A stretch of DNA of 60,589 bases from Dongia_B sp035539075 (lineage in GTDB: Bacteria > Pseudomonadota > Alphaproteobacteria > Dongiales > Dongiaceae): positions 1 through 60,589 of the forward strand of contig DATLJB010000126.1 of NCBI GenBank assembly GCA_035539075.1. Reading direction: 5' to 3'. The notes below the pieces were generated by a model. That model did not search any database. It saw only the letters and a list, made by a program, of their open reading frames with translations, and had not been told where the DNA came from. The position numbers and the translations under genes are program-made. Shown here in pieces: positions 1-8,282 of the stretch. Each line of letters begins with the position of its first letter. Positions within the stretch are counted from its first letter, which is position 1.

Positions 1-125
1 CCCCGGCGATCTGCCCATCGCCTAGCCGCTTGCACGGGCTGCATGGCCGCGCAGCTTGCCTCGTCCCCGCCCCTGGGCTAGCAAGAAGGCCGTGAACTTC
101 AGCCAGCAAGGAAAGCGGCGACACC

Positions 126-1829
126 ATGAGCACCAGCAGCACTTCGACCCGGGACAATCTGCGCAGCGGCGGTCAGATCCTGATCGACCAATTGGCCATC
201 CATGGGGTGGAGATGGCCTTCTGCGTGCCGGGCGAGAGCTACCTCGCCGCCCTCGACGCCTTCTATGACAAGCGCGACCAGATGCAGCTGGTGGTTTGCC
301 GCCAGGAAGGCGGCGCTGCCTATATGGCCGAGGCCTATGGCAAGCTGACCGGCCGCCCCGGCATCTGCTTCGTCACCCGCGGCCCCGGCGCAACAAACGC
401 CTCGGTCGGCGTCCATACCGCCTTCCAGGATTCGACGCCGATGATCCTCTTCATCGGCCAGGTTGCCCGCGACCAGGTCGAGCGCGAAGCTTTCCAGGAA
501 ATCGACTTCCGCCGCATGTATGGCCAGATGGCGAAATGGGTGGCGCAGATCGACGATGCATCGCGGATTCCCGAATATGTCAGCCAGGCCTTCCACCGCG
601 CCGTCAATGGCCGCCCCGGCCCCGTCGTGCTGGCGCTGCCGGAGGACATGCTGACCGACCGCGTCGCCATCAGCGACGCCGGCCCCTACCGGGTCAGCCG
701 CGGCGCCCCCAGCGCCGACCAGATGAGCGATTTGAAGGAACGCCTCGCCAAGGCCAAGCGCCCGCTGATGATCCTCGGCGGCGGCGGCTGGGATTTTGCC
801 GCGGTGCGCGATATCCGCGCTTTCGCCGAAGCCGCCAATTTGCCGGTCGGCTGCTCCTTCCGCTGCCAGGACCTCTATGACAACAGCGCGCCGAACTATG
901 TCGGCGATGTCGGCATCGGCATCAATCCGAAGCTCGCCGAACGGGTCAAGACCAGCGACTGCCTGATCGTGGTGGGGGCGCGCCTCGGCGAGATGACCAC
1001 CTCCGGCTATACCCTGCTCAATATCCCGGTGCCGCACCAGCCGCTGGTCCATGTCCACGCCGATCCGGAGGAGCTGGGCCGGGTCTACCAGGCCGTCCTG
1101 CCGGTCAATAGCGGCATGGCGCAATTCGCCCATATGGCCGCAGCCCTCGGCAAGATCGATCACACCGCCTGGGACGCCTGGACCGAGAGTGCGCGCGCCG
1201 ATTACCTGGAGAACATGAAGCATTTCCCGGTGCCGGGCGCCGTGCAGATGGGCGACATCATGCAGTATCTGCGCGGCCATCTGCCGGACGATACCATCAT
1301 CACCAACGGCGCCGGCAACTACGCCACCTGGGCGCATCGCTTCTATCAATATAAGACCTTCCGCACCCAGCTCGCCCCCACCAACGGCTCGATGGGCTAT
1401 GGCGTGCCGGCGGCCGTCGCCGCCAAGCTGGCGGCGCCGAAGCGCACCGTCGTCTCCTTCAACGGCGATGGCTGCTTCATGATGAACGGCCAGGAACTGG
1501 CGACGGCCGTGCAGTACGGCGCCAATGTCATCTTCCTCGTCATCAATAACGGCATGTACGGCACCATCCGCATGCATCAGGAAAAGACTTATCCTGCCCG
1601 CATCTCCGGCACCGAGCTGCACAACCCGGATTTCGTTGCGCTCGCCCGCGCCTACGGCGCGCATGGCGAGCTGGTGGAGAAGACGGAGGACTTCGCTCCG
1701 GCTTTCGAGCGCGCGGAAAAGGCCGGCAAGCCGGCCTTGATCGAAGTCCGCATCGATCCCAACGCCATCACCCCGCGCCTCACTTTGATGCAGATGCGGG
1801 AAGCCGCGCTGAAAGCGCAAGGGAAGTGA
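126..1829 (+). CDS. Thiamine diphosphate-dependent enzyme, acetolactate synthase-like
   Basis: The 567-residue protein has the three-domain layout of the acetolactate synthase/pyruvate oxidase family. The N-terminal pyrimidine-binding domain carries the activating Glu in VPGES (Glu37). A central Rossmann-like domain follows (about 195-330). The C-terminal pyrophosphate-binding domain has the GDG...NN signature (GDG at about 447-449, NN about 27 residues later) that binds Mg-ThDP. An AAGGAAAG Shine-Dalgarno lies about 10 bases before the ATG. No regulatory small subunit (ilvH-like) is adjacent and the gene stands alone, so a biosynthetic IlvB role is unlikely. Related stand-alone members include glyoxylate carboligase-, sulfoacetaldehyde acetyltransferase- and benzoylformate decarboxylase-like enzymes. 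The family is certain; the substrate cannot be read from the sequence. Confidence 0.9.
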   Translation: MSTSSTSTRDNLRSGGQILIDQLAIHGVEMAFCVPGESYLAALDAFYDKRDQMQLVVCRQEGGAAYMAEAYGKLTGRPGICFVTRGPGATNASVGVHTAFQDSTPMILFIGQVARDQVEREAFQEIDFRRMYGQMAKWVAQIDDASRIPEYVSQAFHRAVNGRPGPVVLALPEDMLTDRVAISDAGPYRVSRGAPSADQMSDLKERLAKAKRPLMILGGGGWDFAAVRDIRAFAEAANLPVGCSFRCQDLYDNSAPNYVGDVGIGINPKLAERVKTSDCLIVVGARLGEMTTSGYTLLNIPVPHQPLVHVHADPEELGRVYQAVLPVNSGMAQFAHMAAALGKIDHTAWDAWTESARADYLENMKHFPVPGAVQMGDIMQYLRGHLPDDTIITNGAGNYATWAHRFYQYKTFRTQLAPTNGSMGYGVPAAVAAKLAAPKRTVVSFNGDGCFMMNGQELATAVQYGANVIFLVINNGMYGTIRMHQEKTYPARISGTELHNPDFVALARAYGAHGELVEKTEDFAPAFERAEKAGKPALIEVRIDPNAITPRLTLMQMREAALKAQGK

Positions 1830-1881
1830 CGCCTGGCACGCGCCACAACCGAAAAGCCGGCGCGGTAATGCCTCTCGTTCC

Positions 1882-1966
1882 GTCATGCCCGGACTTGATC
1901 GGGGCTTCCATGTCGGCATGCGACCCCGCATCCGCCATGGATTGCCGGGTCAGGCCCGGCAATGAC
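1882..1966. repeat. Dispersed palindromic intergenic repeat
   Basis: The non-coding interval holds an imperfect palindrome. It opens with GTCATGCCCGGACTTGATC and closes with GCCGGGTCAGGCCCGGCAATGAC, with a CCATG...CCATGG centre. Ends of the form GTCATTGCCGGGC...GCCCGGCAATGAC are typical of short multi-copy elements between genes in Rhodospirillales and relatives. I see only one copy here, so its repeat status rests on resemblance. Confidence 0.55.
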
Positions 1967-1983
1967 AAAAGAGATTTCCGTCC

Positions 1984-2322
1984 ATGACCGAGCCCCGCCT
2001 GCCCACCGACGTGCTTGTCATGGCGACCGTGCGGCGCTGCAATGGCGACGGCAATTTCGCCGCTATTCTGCATCGCGGCGACAACTGGGGTGGTGCCATC
2101 ATCATCAAGCTGAACCTGCTTGACGGCACCAATAAGGTACTGACGCAATCACGCGATCTCGACGGCAAGATCGCCTGGCTGCCCGCCAATAAGGGCGCGC
2201 TGATGAGCGAAGCAGAGGCCGGCGAGTATATCGAGCGCCAGGTCAAGCGCGACCCCGACCTCTGGGTGGTGGAGATCGAAGACCGCCAGGGCCGCAATCC
2301 CTTCGAGGGCAAGATCCTGTAG
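1984..2322 (+). CDS. DUF1491 family protein
   Basis: The 112-residue protein matches the DUF1491 family of small soluble alphaproteobacterial proteins in length and pattern. It has an N-terminal segment (LPTDVLVMATVRRCNGDG), a GGAIIIKLN strand, and a C-terminal DPDLWVVEIEDRQGRNPF segment that is the most recognisable part. There is no signal peptide or membrane segment. It lies directly after a palindromic repeat, so that element forms part of its 5' region. The biochemical role of the family is unknown. Confidence 0.8.
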   Translation: MTEPRLPTDVLVMATVRRCNGDGNFAAILHRGDNWGGAIIIKLNLLDGTNKVLTQSRDLDGKIAWLPANKGALMSEAEAGEYIERQVKRDPDLWVVEIEDRQGRNPFEGKIL

Positions 2323-2365
2323 GGGGCCGCGACCGACCGGCGACCTCAACGACGCTTTCCTGCGA

Positions 2366-2791
2366 TTATCCCGCGCTGCCGGCCATCATGGTCCTGGCGA
2401 CCAGGCCATAGACGGTCGACCAGGCAGCGCGTGTCTCATCCGTGAAATCCCGGCCGAGCCCCTGTTCCAAAGTCTGCAGCAAGGCGGCGCCCACCAGATC
2501 GTAATGTGCCGGCTTCACGCCATAGCCGCCATGACGCTGTCCCAGTTTCTGCAAGACCGGCGCCAGGGTATCGAGGTCCGTCAATTTGCCGATCGCAAAA
2601 TCAAGCATCTGCATCAGCCGGACACCCTGCTGCCGCAGGTCGCCCTTGAACAACGGGCGTAACTCAGGATTGCTGATGAAAAGGTTCTGATAGAAAAGGG
2701 TCGCCGCCTCCGAACCAATCGACTTAACCTTGACCCAGCTTGCCTGCACCAGCGTGATCGTTCCGGCCATATCGGCAGTATTGGCAGTCAT
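2366..2791 (-). CDS. Single-domain globin
   Basis: The 141-residue protein is a full-length globin without a reductase domain. The helix A start (ITLVQASWVKVKSIG), Phe48 at the CD corner (PLFKGD), a candidate distal Gln55 in the RQQG turn, and proximal His96 in YGVKPAHYDLVG are all visible, followed by the G and H helices (ETRAAWSTVYGLV). Bacterial single-domain globins bind O2 or NO and are usually linked to NO detoxification or oxygen supply. No NO-responsive regulator is adjacent. The gene converges with the upstream DUF1491 gene. Confidence 0.9.
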   Translation of the reverse strand: MTANTADMAGTITLVQASWVKVKSIGSEAATLFYQNLFISNPELRPLFKGDLRQQGVRLMQMLDFAIGKLTDLDTLAPVLQKLGQRHGGYGVKPAHYDLVGAALLQTLEQGLGRDFTDETRAAWSTVYGLVARTMMAGSAG

Positions 2792-3173
2792 CGCATATTT
2801 CTCGTCTGTCGTTTCGCCTGAATCATGAGACGGCAGGCTGACCGTCCCGCATCAGGCCGCTATCGGCGGGAAATTGACGCCGCCAACCAGCCGGGGCAAG
2901 CCACAACCCTCGGTGTTGTGAGATCGGTCACCTCCCTGGCTCCCGTGACGCAAGCCGCCGGCGGCGAGAGACATTGCGGGTGACGAAAGACACCGGCCTG
3001 CGACAAAGCCATTTACTTTTCTGCGGCAGTTGGCACAGCATTCACCTGGGGACTTGCAGACCTGGATCGTTTCCAATGCGGAAGACAGCGCTCGCGGCAA
3101 AGGTGTCGGAGACAGCTAAGGTTGCGCCTTGCCGGAGGCAATCGCGCCAGGTTGTCGCGACCGGAGCCAAAGC
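2792..3173. other. Intergenic region between divergent genes, no gene seen
   Basis: This 382-base stretch separates the globin (minus) from the CbrC-like gene (plus), so it must hold both promoters. I found no convincing coding frame, tRNA or known riboswitch. The shortened start of the downstream gene (position 3174) leaves this interval free. Confidence 0.5.
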
Positions 3174-3713
3174 ATGATCCTGCCGACTTTTCGCTATCAC
3201 CCCGATCCCCTGGCGAGCGGCAGCATCGTCGCCGCCGGTGGGTCCTGCGCCGTCTGCCGGCAACGACGCGGCTATCTTTATACGGGCCCGATTTACGGCG
3301 AGGGTGACGATATAAGCGATATATGCCCCTGGTGCATCGCCGATGGCAGCGCCCATGCAAAGCTCGACGTCACCTTTGTCGATGACGAGGCGCTGGCCGC
3401 TGACATTTCGGCGGCGATAGAAGTGGAGATCACCTGCCGCACGCCCGGATTTGCCAGCTGGCAGAGCGAGCAATGGCCGTGCTGCTGCGATGACGCCGCC
3501 GCTTTCCTGAAACCCGTCGGCATCGCCGAAATCCGCCGCGACCATTACGAATGGGAGGGCCTGCTGATGGGCCATATTGTTCAGAGCATGCGGCTTTCCG
3601 GCGGCGCGGCGCGCCGGCTGCTGGAGTCACTCGATAAGGAGTCCGGGCCGACCGCCTATGCCTTTCAGTGCCTGCACTGCCATCGCCTGCATTTCTATAT
3701 CGATCAGTTGTGA
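3174..3713 (+). CDS. CbrC family protein (UPF0167)
   Basis: The protein of 179 residues begins MILPTFRYHPDPLASGS, the expected N-terminus of the CbrC/UPF0167 family. An in-frame upstream start at 3129 would add 15 unrelated residues and is less likely. Cysteine pairs at CAVCRQRRGYLYTGP, ICPWCIADG, CCCDDAAAF and CLHCHRLHFYID are family hallmarks and suggest metal binding. E. coli CbrC is a CreBC-regulated protein linked to colicin E2 tolerance; its mechanism is unknown. The gene precedes an unrelated membrane protein gene by 30 bases, so the two may be co-transcribed. Confidence 0.8.
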   Translation: MILPTFRYHPDPLASGSIVAAGGSCAVCRQRRGYLYTGPIYGEGDDISDICPWCIADGSAHAKLDVTFVDDEALAADISAAIEVEITCRTPGFASWQSEQWPCCCDDAAAFLKPVGIAEIRRDHYEWEGLLMGHIVQSMRLSGGAARRLLESLDKESGPTAYAFQCLHCHRLHFYIDQL

Positions 3714-3743
3714 CACATCCTTGATGGCACCGGGATCCACGCG

Positions 3744-4724
3744 ATGATCGTCCTGATCTGGATCTGTATCGGCCTTGCTATGCTGCTCTGGCCCTTCGTC
3801 GCCGCGCTCAATTTTGACCTGACCAGCTCGGATGCCGCCGGCAATGGCATTGCCCAGGCCTTTGCCATGCTCGGCACGATCGGCATCTGGTCGCTGCTCG
3901 GCATCGCCGCCCTGCTGGCCGGCATGCGCGGCCTCATTCCCCTTTGGTCGCTGCTGGTCGCTTTGCTGCTGATACCGCTCTCCGGCTTTGCCGCCGGCAA
4001 TGTCATCGCGGTTCTCGCCGCACGGGTCGAGGTGCAATGGCTGGCGATCGTGGTGATCGCCGTGCCGCCGCTCCTCGCCCTCTATCTCGGCTGGGCCGCC
4101 ATTCCCGCTCTTCACGGCGTCATCGCGCCGCGGACGGCCGCCATCATCATCTGGGCCAGCGTCGCCGTGATTGCCGCCCTGCCCTGGCCCCAGGTGATCG
4201 CGCTGCCGGCCCTTCAGCAGAAGCGGATCGATGACTGGTACGCGCATCGCGACGCGCTGACGGCCCGTTTCAACGCGCTGGCCGCCAGCGGATCACTGGA
4301 AGACTGGTGGCATTTCCTCGATAGCGCTGAGGATCAGCGTGAAGCCGTGGTGCGGCAGATTCGCAACTTCACCGATCGCCAGCAGCGGATCGAGACGCTG
4401 CTGAATGCCGGTGACGGCAACGGCTTCCCATCGCTCTACGACCTGGATCTCGCCCCCAGTGCCGAGCTCTGCGCTGGGGCGCGCCACTTCCTGCAGGGGC
4501 GCATTCCCGGCTTCAAGCCGGCATCGGATAAGGCCCGCTACAAGGACATCCGCGACATTGTCGAGCCTTACGGCAACACGTTGCGCTGGCTGGTTCAGAA
4601 TCGCTGCCCGCTGCAGCCGGAACTGGATCAGCTGGAGGCCGTCATCCGCAGCTATCCCGATGCGGAGGAGGCCATTCTTCTGCTGACGGACCTTGACGAG
4701 ATGCGGCGCGATCTCAGCAAGTAG
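3744..4724 (+). CDS. Hypothetical multi-pass membrane protein with soluble C-terminal domain
   Basis: I do not recognise this 326-residue protein. Its first half has about five hydrophobic helices (roughly residues 2-22, 38-62, 66-90, 98-120 and 127-146). The second half, from about residue 150, is hydrophilic and helical (HRDALTARFNALAASGSLEDWWHFLDSAED onward) and probably cytoplasmic or periplasmic. It starts 30 bases after the CbrC-like gene on the same strand. No catalytic motif is visible. Confidence 0.65.
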   Translation: MIVLIWICIGLAMLLWPFVAALNFDLTSSDAAGNGIAQAFAMLGTIGIWSLLGIAALLAGMRGLIPLWSLLVALLLIPLSGFAAGNVIAVLAARVEVQWLAIVVIAVPPLLALYLGWAAIPALHGVIAPRTAAIIIWASVAVIAALPWPQVIALPALQQKRIDDWYAHRDALTARFNALAASGSLEDWWHFLDSAEDQREAVVRQIRNFTDRQQRIETLLNAGDGNGFPSLYDLDLAPSAELCAGARHFLQGRIPGFKPASDKARYKDIRDIVEPYGNTLRWLVQNRCPLQPELDQLEAVIRSYPDAEEAILLLTDLDEMRRDLSK

Positions 4725-4807
4725 ACGCCTGCCGAGATCGCGATGTCAGTTGTCGGTGTTACGAGCCGCCGATGTCCCGGGCCGCAGACGGTACAGGCCG
4801 TAGGACG

Positions 4808-5200
4808 TTACAGGCCGGCTTCGAGAACCTGGCGGATCTCGTTGTCGCCGATCATGCCCTCCGCGCCCAGTCCATAGGCGCAATGCATCTCCAGCGTCCC
4901 ACCGGCGAAGCTGATATGCTTGGCGCCTGCTTGCTTGACATTTTTCAGCTTGATCAGCTTCAAGCCGTCGCGCACGGCCTGGCGGCCCATTTCATCCTGG
5001 CAGATCATGCGCAGCGCCATGTTGAGGCGGTGGCAAGAAATGTTGTCGAGAAAATTCAGCGCCGTGGCGTCATCGGCCAGACTTTCCCAATCGATCTCAT
5101 AGGGGATGGGCTTGCCGCAAATCTCCTCGATCTCCTTGACGCGCGCCGGCAGCGTTTCCTGCTTCAACGACTCCACCTTGCGTCGCTCATTCAGCCCCAT
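4808..5200 (-). CDS. Hypothetical protein
   Basis: I chose the ATG at 5200, giving 130 residues, because GGAGAGGG lies 4-5 bases upstream of it; a longer frame exists but the extension has no family-like features. The protein starts MGLNERRKVESLKQ and ends in a compact alpha/beta region (AGAKHISFAGGTLEMHCAYG). It has two closely spaced Cys (Cys55 near CHRLN, another near the C-terminus) and no membrane segment. I do not recognise the family. Confidence 0.55.
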   Translation of the reverse strand: MGLNERRKVESLKQETLPARVKEIEEICGKPIPYEIDWESLADDATALNFLDNISCHRLNMALRMICQDEMGRQAVRDGLKLIKLKNVKQAGAKHISFAGGTLEMHCAYGLGAEGMIGDNEIRQVLEAGL

Positions 5201-5410
5201 GATACCCTCTCCATATGCCAGCCGCGGCGGGCGCGGCCTGTCCGCCCCGGCGCCCTTACCCGGCATCCTGTCCCCGGCAGCCAGGGTGGCAAGCGGGACC
5301 CGAACAGACAAGGCACAAGGCACATCGCTGTGCGATGCATCACCCGGCAATGGAAAGGGTTGTCCGGCGCCGGCGATCGACAATGGTTTCCCTGCGCCGA
5401 CAAAAGTGCA

Positions 5411-5441
5411 AAGGCCCGGACGACACAGCCGGCCGGGCCTT
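5411..5441 (-). terminator. Candidate intrinsic terminator downstream of the RutE-like gene
   Basis: A perfect 9-bp inverted repeat, AAGGCCCGG / CCGGGCCTT, encloses a 13-base loop just beyond the minus-strand stop of the nitroreductase gene. On the minus strand it is followed by TGCACTTTTGT, a weak T-rich run. Confidence 0.5.
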
Positions 5442-5482
5442 GCTCATCTCTTGGCGCACCGGAAGCGCGCCGGCGACCATGA

Positions 5483-6097
5483 TCAGACGATCTTGGCGAT
5501 CTCCTTGAAATCGAAGCGCGGCGAACGTGCGAACAGCTTTTCCTGGCTGCCATAGCCGATATTCAGCAGGAAGTTCGATTTCACGTTCGTGCCGGCAAAG
5601 AAAGTCTCGTCGACCACGGCGTTGTTGAAGCCGGACATGGGACCCGTATCAAGGCCGACGGCGCGCAAGGCGAGGATCAGATAGGCGCCCTGCAAGGTGC
5701 CGTTGCGGAAGGCGGTGGTGGCGGCGAATTCGGCGTTGCCGCTGAACCAGGGCTTGGCATCCATATGCGGGAAAAGCCGCGGCAGGGCCTCATAGAATTC
5801 GAGGTCATGGCCGATGATGGCGGTGACCGGTGCCGCCATGGTCTTTTCGACATTGCCCTCGGCGAGGGCCGGCTTCAGCTTCGCCTTGGCCTCGGCGCTG
5901 CGCACGAAGACGAGGCGGAGCGGCGAGCAATTGACGCTGGTCGGTGCCATCTTGGCGAGATCGACCGCCCGGGCCAGCAGCGCGTCGCTGACCGGCTTAT
6001 CGAGCCAGGCATTGAAGGTACGAGCTTCCAGGAAAAGCTGATCGAGGGCTTGGGCGTCGAGCGGCTGACGGCTGGTGGTTTTCAACGGCGCGTTCAT
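5483..6097 (-). CDS. rutE: Malonic semialdehyde reductase RutE-like nitroreductase
   Basis: The 204-residue flavoprotein belongs to the nitroreductase superfamily, RutE/HadB branch. The FMN-contacting segment is seen as ARTFNAWLDKPVS and APTSVNCSPLRLVFV. Also characteristic are EFAATTAFRNGTLQGAYLILALRAVGLDTGPMSGF and the C-terminal NIGYG. RutE reduces malonic semialdehyde (3-oxopropanoate) to 3-hydroxypropanoate in uracil catabolism. No other rut genes are nearby, so here it may act on other semialdehydes or quinones. It is divergent from a LysR gene, a common arrangement in which the regulator controls it. Confidence 0.85.
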   Translation of the reverse strand: MNAPLKTTSRQPLDAQALDQLFLEARTFNAWLDKPVSDALLARAVDLAKMAPTSVNCSPLRLVFVRSAEAKAKLKPALAEGNVEKTMAAPVTAIIGHDLEFYEALPRLFPHMDAKPWFSGNAEFAATTAFRNGTLQGAYLILALRAVGLDTGPMSGFNNAVVDETFFAGTNVKSNFLLNIGYGSQEKLFARSPRFDFKEIAKIV

Positions 6098-6199
6098 CGA
6101 GGGTTCTCATCTCTGATCTGCGGGCAATCAGACATGCCAGCTTGCACTCATCAGAACAATCGGCCAAAATACGATGATATCCATCTAATAAATCGATAT
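6098..6199. promoter_or_regulatory. Divergent rutE-lysR promoter region
   Basis: The 102-base interval separates the start codons of the nitroreductase gene and the LysR gene. It contains an inverted repeat ATCG-N9-CGAT (6159-6175), in an AT-rich stretch next to the LysR start, that fits a LysR-type operator. Operator function is inferred. Confidence 0.4.
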
Positions 6200-7105
6200 A
6201 TGCTCGACAATCTCACCCTGGATCAATTGCGGATGCTGATCGCGGTGGCCGAAACCGGCAGCTTTTCCGCCGCCGCCCGCCGCCTCGGCCGGGTGCAATC
6301 CGCCGTCAGCCAAGCCGTGCAGGGGTTGGAAGCGACGCTGCGATTGCAGCTCTTCGAGCGCGATGGAAAGACGCCGCGTCTGAGCGATGCCGGCCGGATC
6401 ATCCTGAACGATGCCCGCGACCTGGTACGCGGCGCCGAGCTGCTGCGGGCGCGGGCCGAGAGCATCACCAACGCGATCGAGCCGGAACTCAGCCTGGCCG
6501 TCGATTCGATCTTCCCGAGCGCCATCCTGACCGAGAGCCTTCAGGCCCTGGACAAGATCTTCCCGCATCTGCCGGTTCTGCTCTTCACCGAAGGCCTGGG
6601 TGCCGCCGAGCAGCAGCTGCGCGACGGCAATGTCCGGCTGGCGATCTATAGCCCGCTGGTGACCGCCGCAACCGATCTCGTCGGCGAGCGCATCAGCGAC
6701 ATTCCCTGCGTGCCGGTGGTTGCCGCGCATCATCCGTTGGCTGCGATGCCTCTACCGGTTTCCCGCGCGGCGCTGGCGGACCAGACCCAGCTTGTGCTGA
6801 CCGATCGCAGCACGCTCAGCCAGTCCCTGCGCGGCAATCTCGTCAGCCGCCGGCAATGGCGCTTTGCCGATCTCCATACCCGGCTGGAATACCTGCTGGC
6901 CGGGCTCGGCTGGTGCCATATGCCGCTGCACCTGATCGAGCCGCATCTGGAAAGCGGGCGCCTCGTGCGGCTGCGGCTGGAAGAGGATACCAGCTTCCTG
7001 GTTCCGCTCCATATCGTCCATGAGCAGACCAGGCCGCCCGGAAAAGCGGGCCGCTGGCTGATCGACGACCTGAAGCAGCGGCTGGCGGCGGCGGGACTGG
7101 TCTAG
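6200..7105 (+). CDS. LysR family transcriptional regulator
   Basis: The start at 6200 gives 301 residues, the usual LysR length, and begins MLDNLTLDQLRMLIAVAETGSFSAAARRLG, the canonical HTH opening; a longer frame exists upstream but runs across the divergent gene. The HTH covers residues 1-62 (VQSAVSQAVQGLEATL is the recognition region). The substrate-binding domain spans about 90-295. The inducer is unknown. Its position back to back with rutE suggests it regulates that gene and itself. Confidence 0.9.
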   Translation: MLDNLTLDQLRMLIAVAETGSFSAAARRLGRVQSAVSQAVQGLEATLRLQLFERDGKTPRLSDAGRIILNDARDLVRGAELLRARAESITNAIEPELSLAVDSIFPSAILTESLQALDKIFPHLPVLLFTEGLGAAEQQLRDGNVRLAIYSPLVTAATDLVGERISDIPCVPVVAAHHPLAAMPLPVSRAALADQTQLVLTDRSTLSQSLRGNLVSRRQWRFADLHTRLEYLLAGLGWCHMPLHLIEPHLESGRLVRLRLEEDTSFLVPLHIVHEQTRPPGKAGRWLIDDLKQRLAAAGLV

Positions 7106-7112
7106 AGCCGGA

Positions 7113-8087
7113 TCACAACCAGCCCGACTTCTTGAAGCGCCAGTACAGAAACCCGCAAACGCCGACCATCAGGCCGATCGCGTAGAAATAGCCGTACTGC
7201 CATTTCAGCTCCGGCATGATTTCGAAATTCATGCCATAAATGCCCGCCACCATGGTCGGGACCGCCAGCATGGCGGCCCAGGCGGCCAGCCGCCGCATCA
7301 CGTCGTTCTGCCGCATCGATTCCATCAGCATCTTGGATTCGACCACGGATTTCACGGTTTCGCGCAGCGCCTCGATCCGGTCCATCAGGATATTGGCGTG
7401 GTCATAGACATCGCGGAAATAGGGCTGCGTCGCCTTATCCATGGCGGGCACGTCATAGCGCATGATGCGCTGGCAGATATCGGGCAGCGGCGCCACGGCA
7501 TGGCGCATGTCGAGCAGGTCGCGGCGCAGCAGCGAGATCTCGCCCAGCACGTCGCGGCTCTGGTCTTTGCCCGAGAAGATGGCGCCCTCCAGTTCCTCGA
7601 CCTTCTCCTCCAGCGCATCGATCACCGGGAAATAATTGTCGACGATGAAATCCATCAGCGCATAGAGGATGAAGTCCTCGCCATGCTTCAGCTTGTCGGG
7701 CGCATGTTCGCAGCGATCGCGCACCGCGGCATAGCTCAGCGACTTGCCGTGGCGGACCGAGATGATATAGCCGCGGCCGACAAAGAAGCAGGTCTCGCCC
7801 AGGGCAAGCGCGTCATCGAGCCACTGGCAGGTCTTCATGGCGACGAAGACGGTGTCGCCATAGACTTCCAGCTTCGGCCGCTGATGGGCGCGATAGGCGT
7901 CTTCCACGGCGAGCTCATGAAGACCGAACTGGTGCTGCAGCGGCAGCAGCATCTCATGCGTCGGCTCCAGCAGCCCGATCCAGATCAGCTGCCCGGCCGA
8001 GATCTTCATATGCTCGGTATCGGCGATATCGATGTCGCGGATTTTGCGGCCGCCCTGGTAAAGCGCGCAGTTCACCACGTGATTCAT
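7113..8087 (-). CDS. corA: CorA family divalent cation transporter
   Basis: The protein of about 324 residues has the CorA architecture: a large N-terminal cytoplasmic domain rich in helices (KVEELEGAIFSGKDQSRDVLGEI), the long stalk helix, two C-terminal transmembrane helices, and the signature YGMN (GIYGMNFEIMPE) at the end of TM1. It carries Mg2+, and often Co2+ or Ni2+, across the inner membrane as a pentamer. The start at 8087 is favoured because AGGA lies 11 bases upstream; ATG at 8096 and TTG at 8138 are alternatives. It converges with the LysR gene. Confidence 0.9.
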   Translation of the reverse strand: MNHVVNCALYQGGRKIRDIDIADTEHMKISAGQLIWIGLLEPTHEMLLPLQHQFGLHELAVEDAYRAHQRPKLEVYGDTVFVAMKTCQWLDDALALGETCFFVGRGYIISVRHGKSLSYAAVRDRCEHAPDKLKHGEDFILYALMDFIVDNYFPVIDALEEKVEELEGAIFSGKDQSRDVLGEISLLRRDLLDMRHAVAPLPDICQRIMRYDVPAMDKATQPYFRDVYDHANILMDRIEALRETVKSVVESKMLMESMRQNDVMRRLAAWAAMLAVPTMVAGIYGMNFEIMPELKWQYGYFYAIGLMVGVCGFLYWRFKKSGWL

Positions 8088-8282
8088 GACATGCATTATC
8101 CTGTAATCGGGCCTATCCCCGATCACCCGATAACGCAATTCCGGTGACTATCGCAAGCCCGCTCTGCCGCTGGGTTGCGTTCCCCGTGCGCCGGCGCACA
8201 GATTGCCGGGTTGACGGCAAGATCGGCGCGCTTGCCTGAATCAGCCTGCGACCGAAGGCAGATGCCAGCCGTCGCCTGCCGC

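Noticed and set aside
1..25. Possible last codons of an upstream gene ending at TAG (23-25)
   Set aside because: Only seven codons (PGDLPIA) are visible, too few to support a gene.
99..1931. 610-codon frame opposite the ThDP enzyme
   Set aside because: Antisense shadow; the plus-strand gene has intact cofactor motifs.
2792..3173. Possible riboswitch between the globin and CbrC-like genes
   Set aside because: Some short pairings exist, but none matches the conserved core of a riboswitch class I know.
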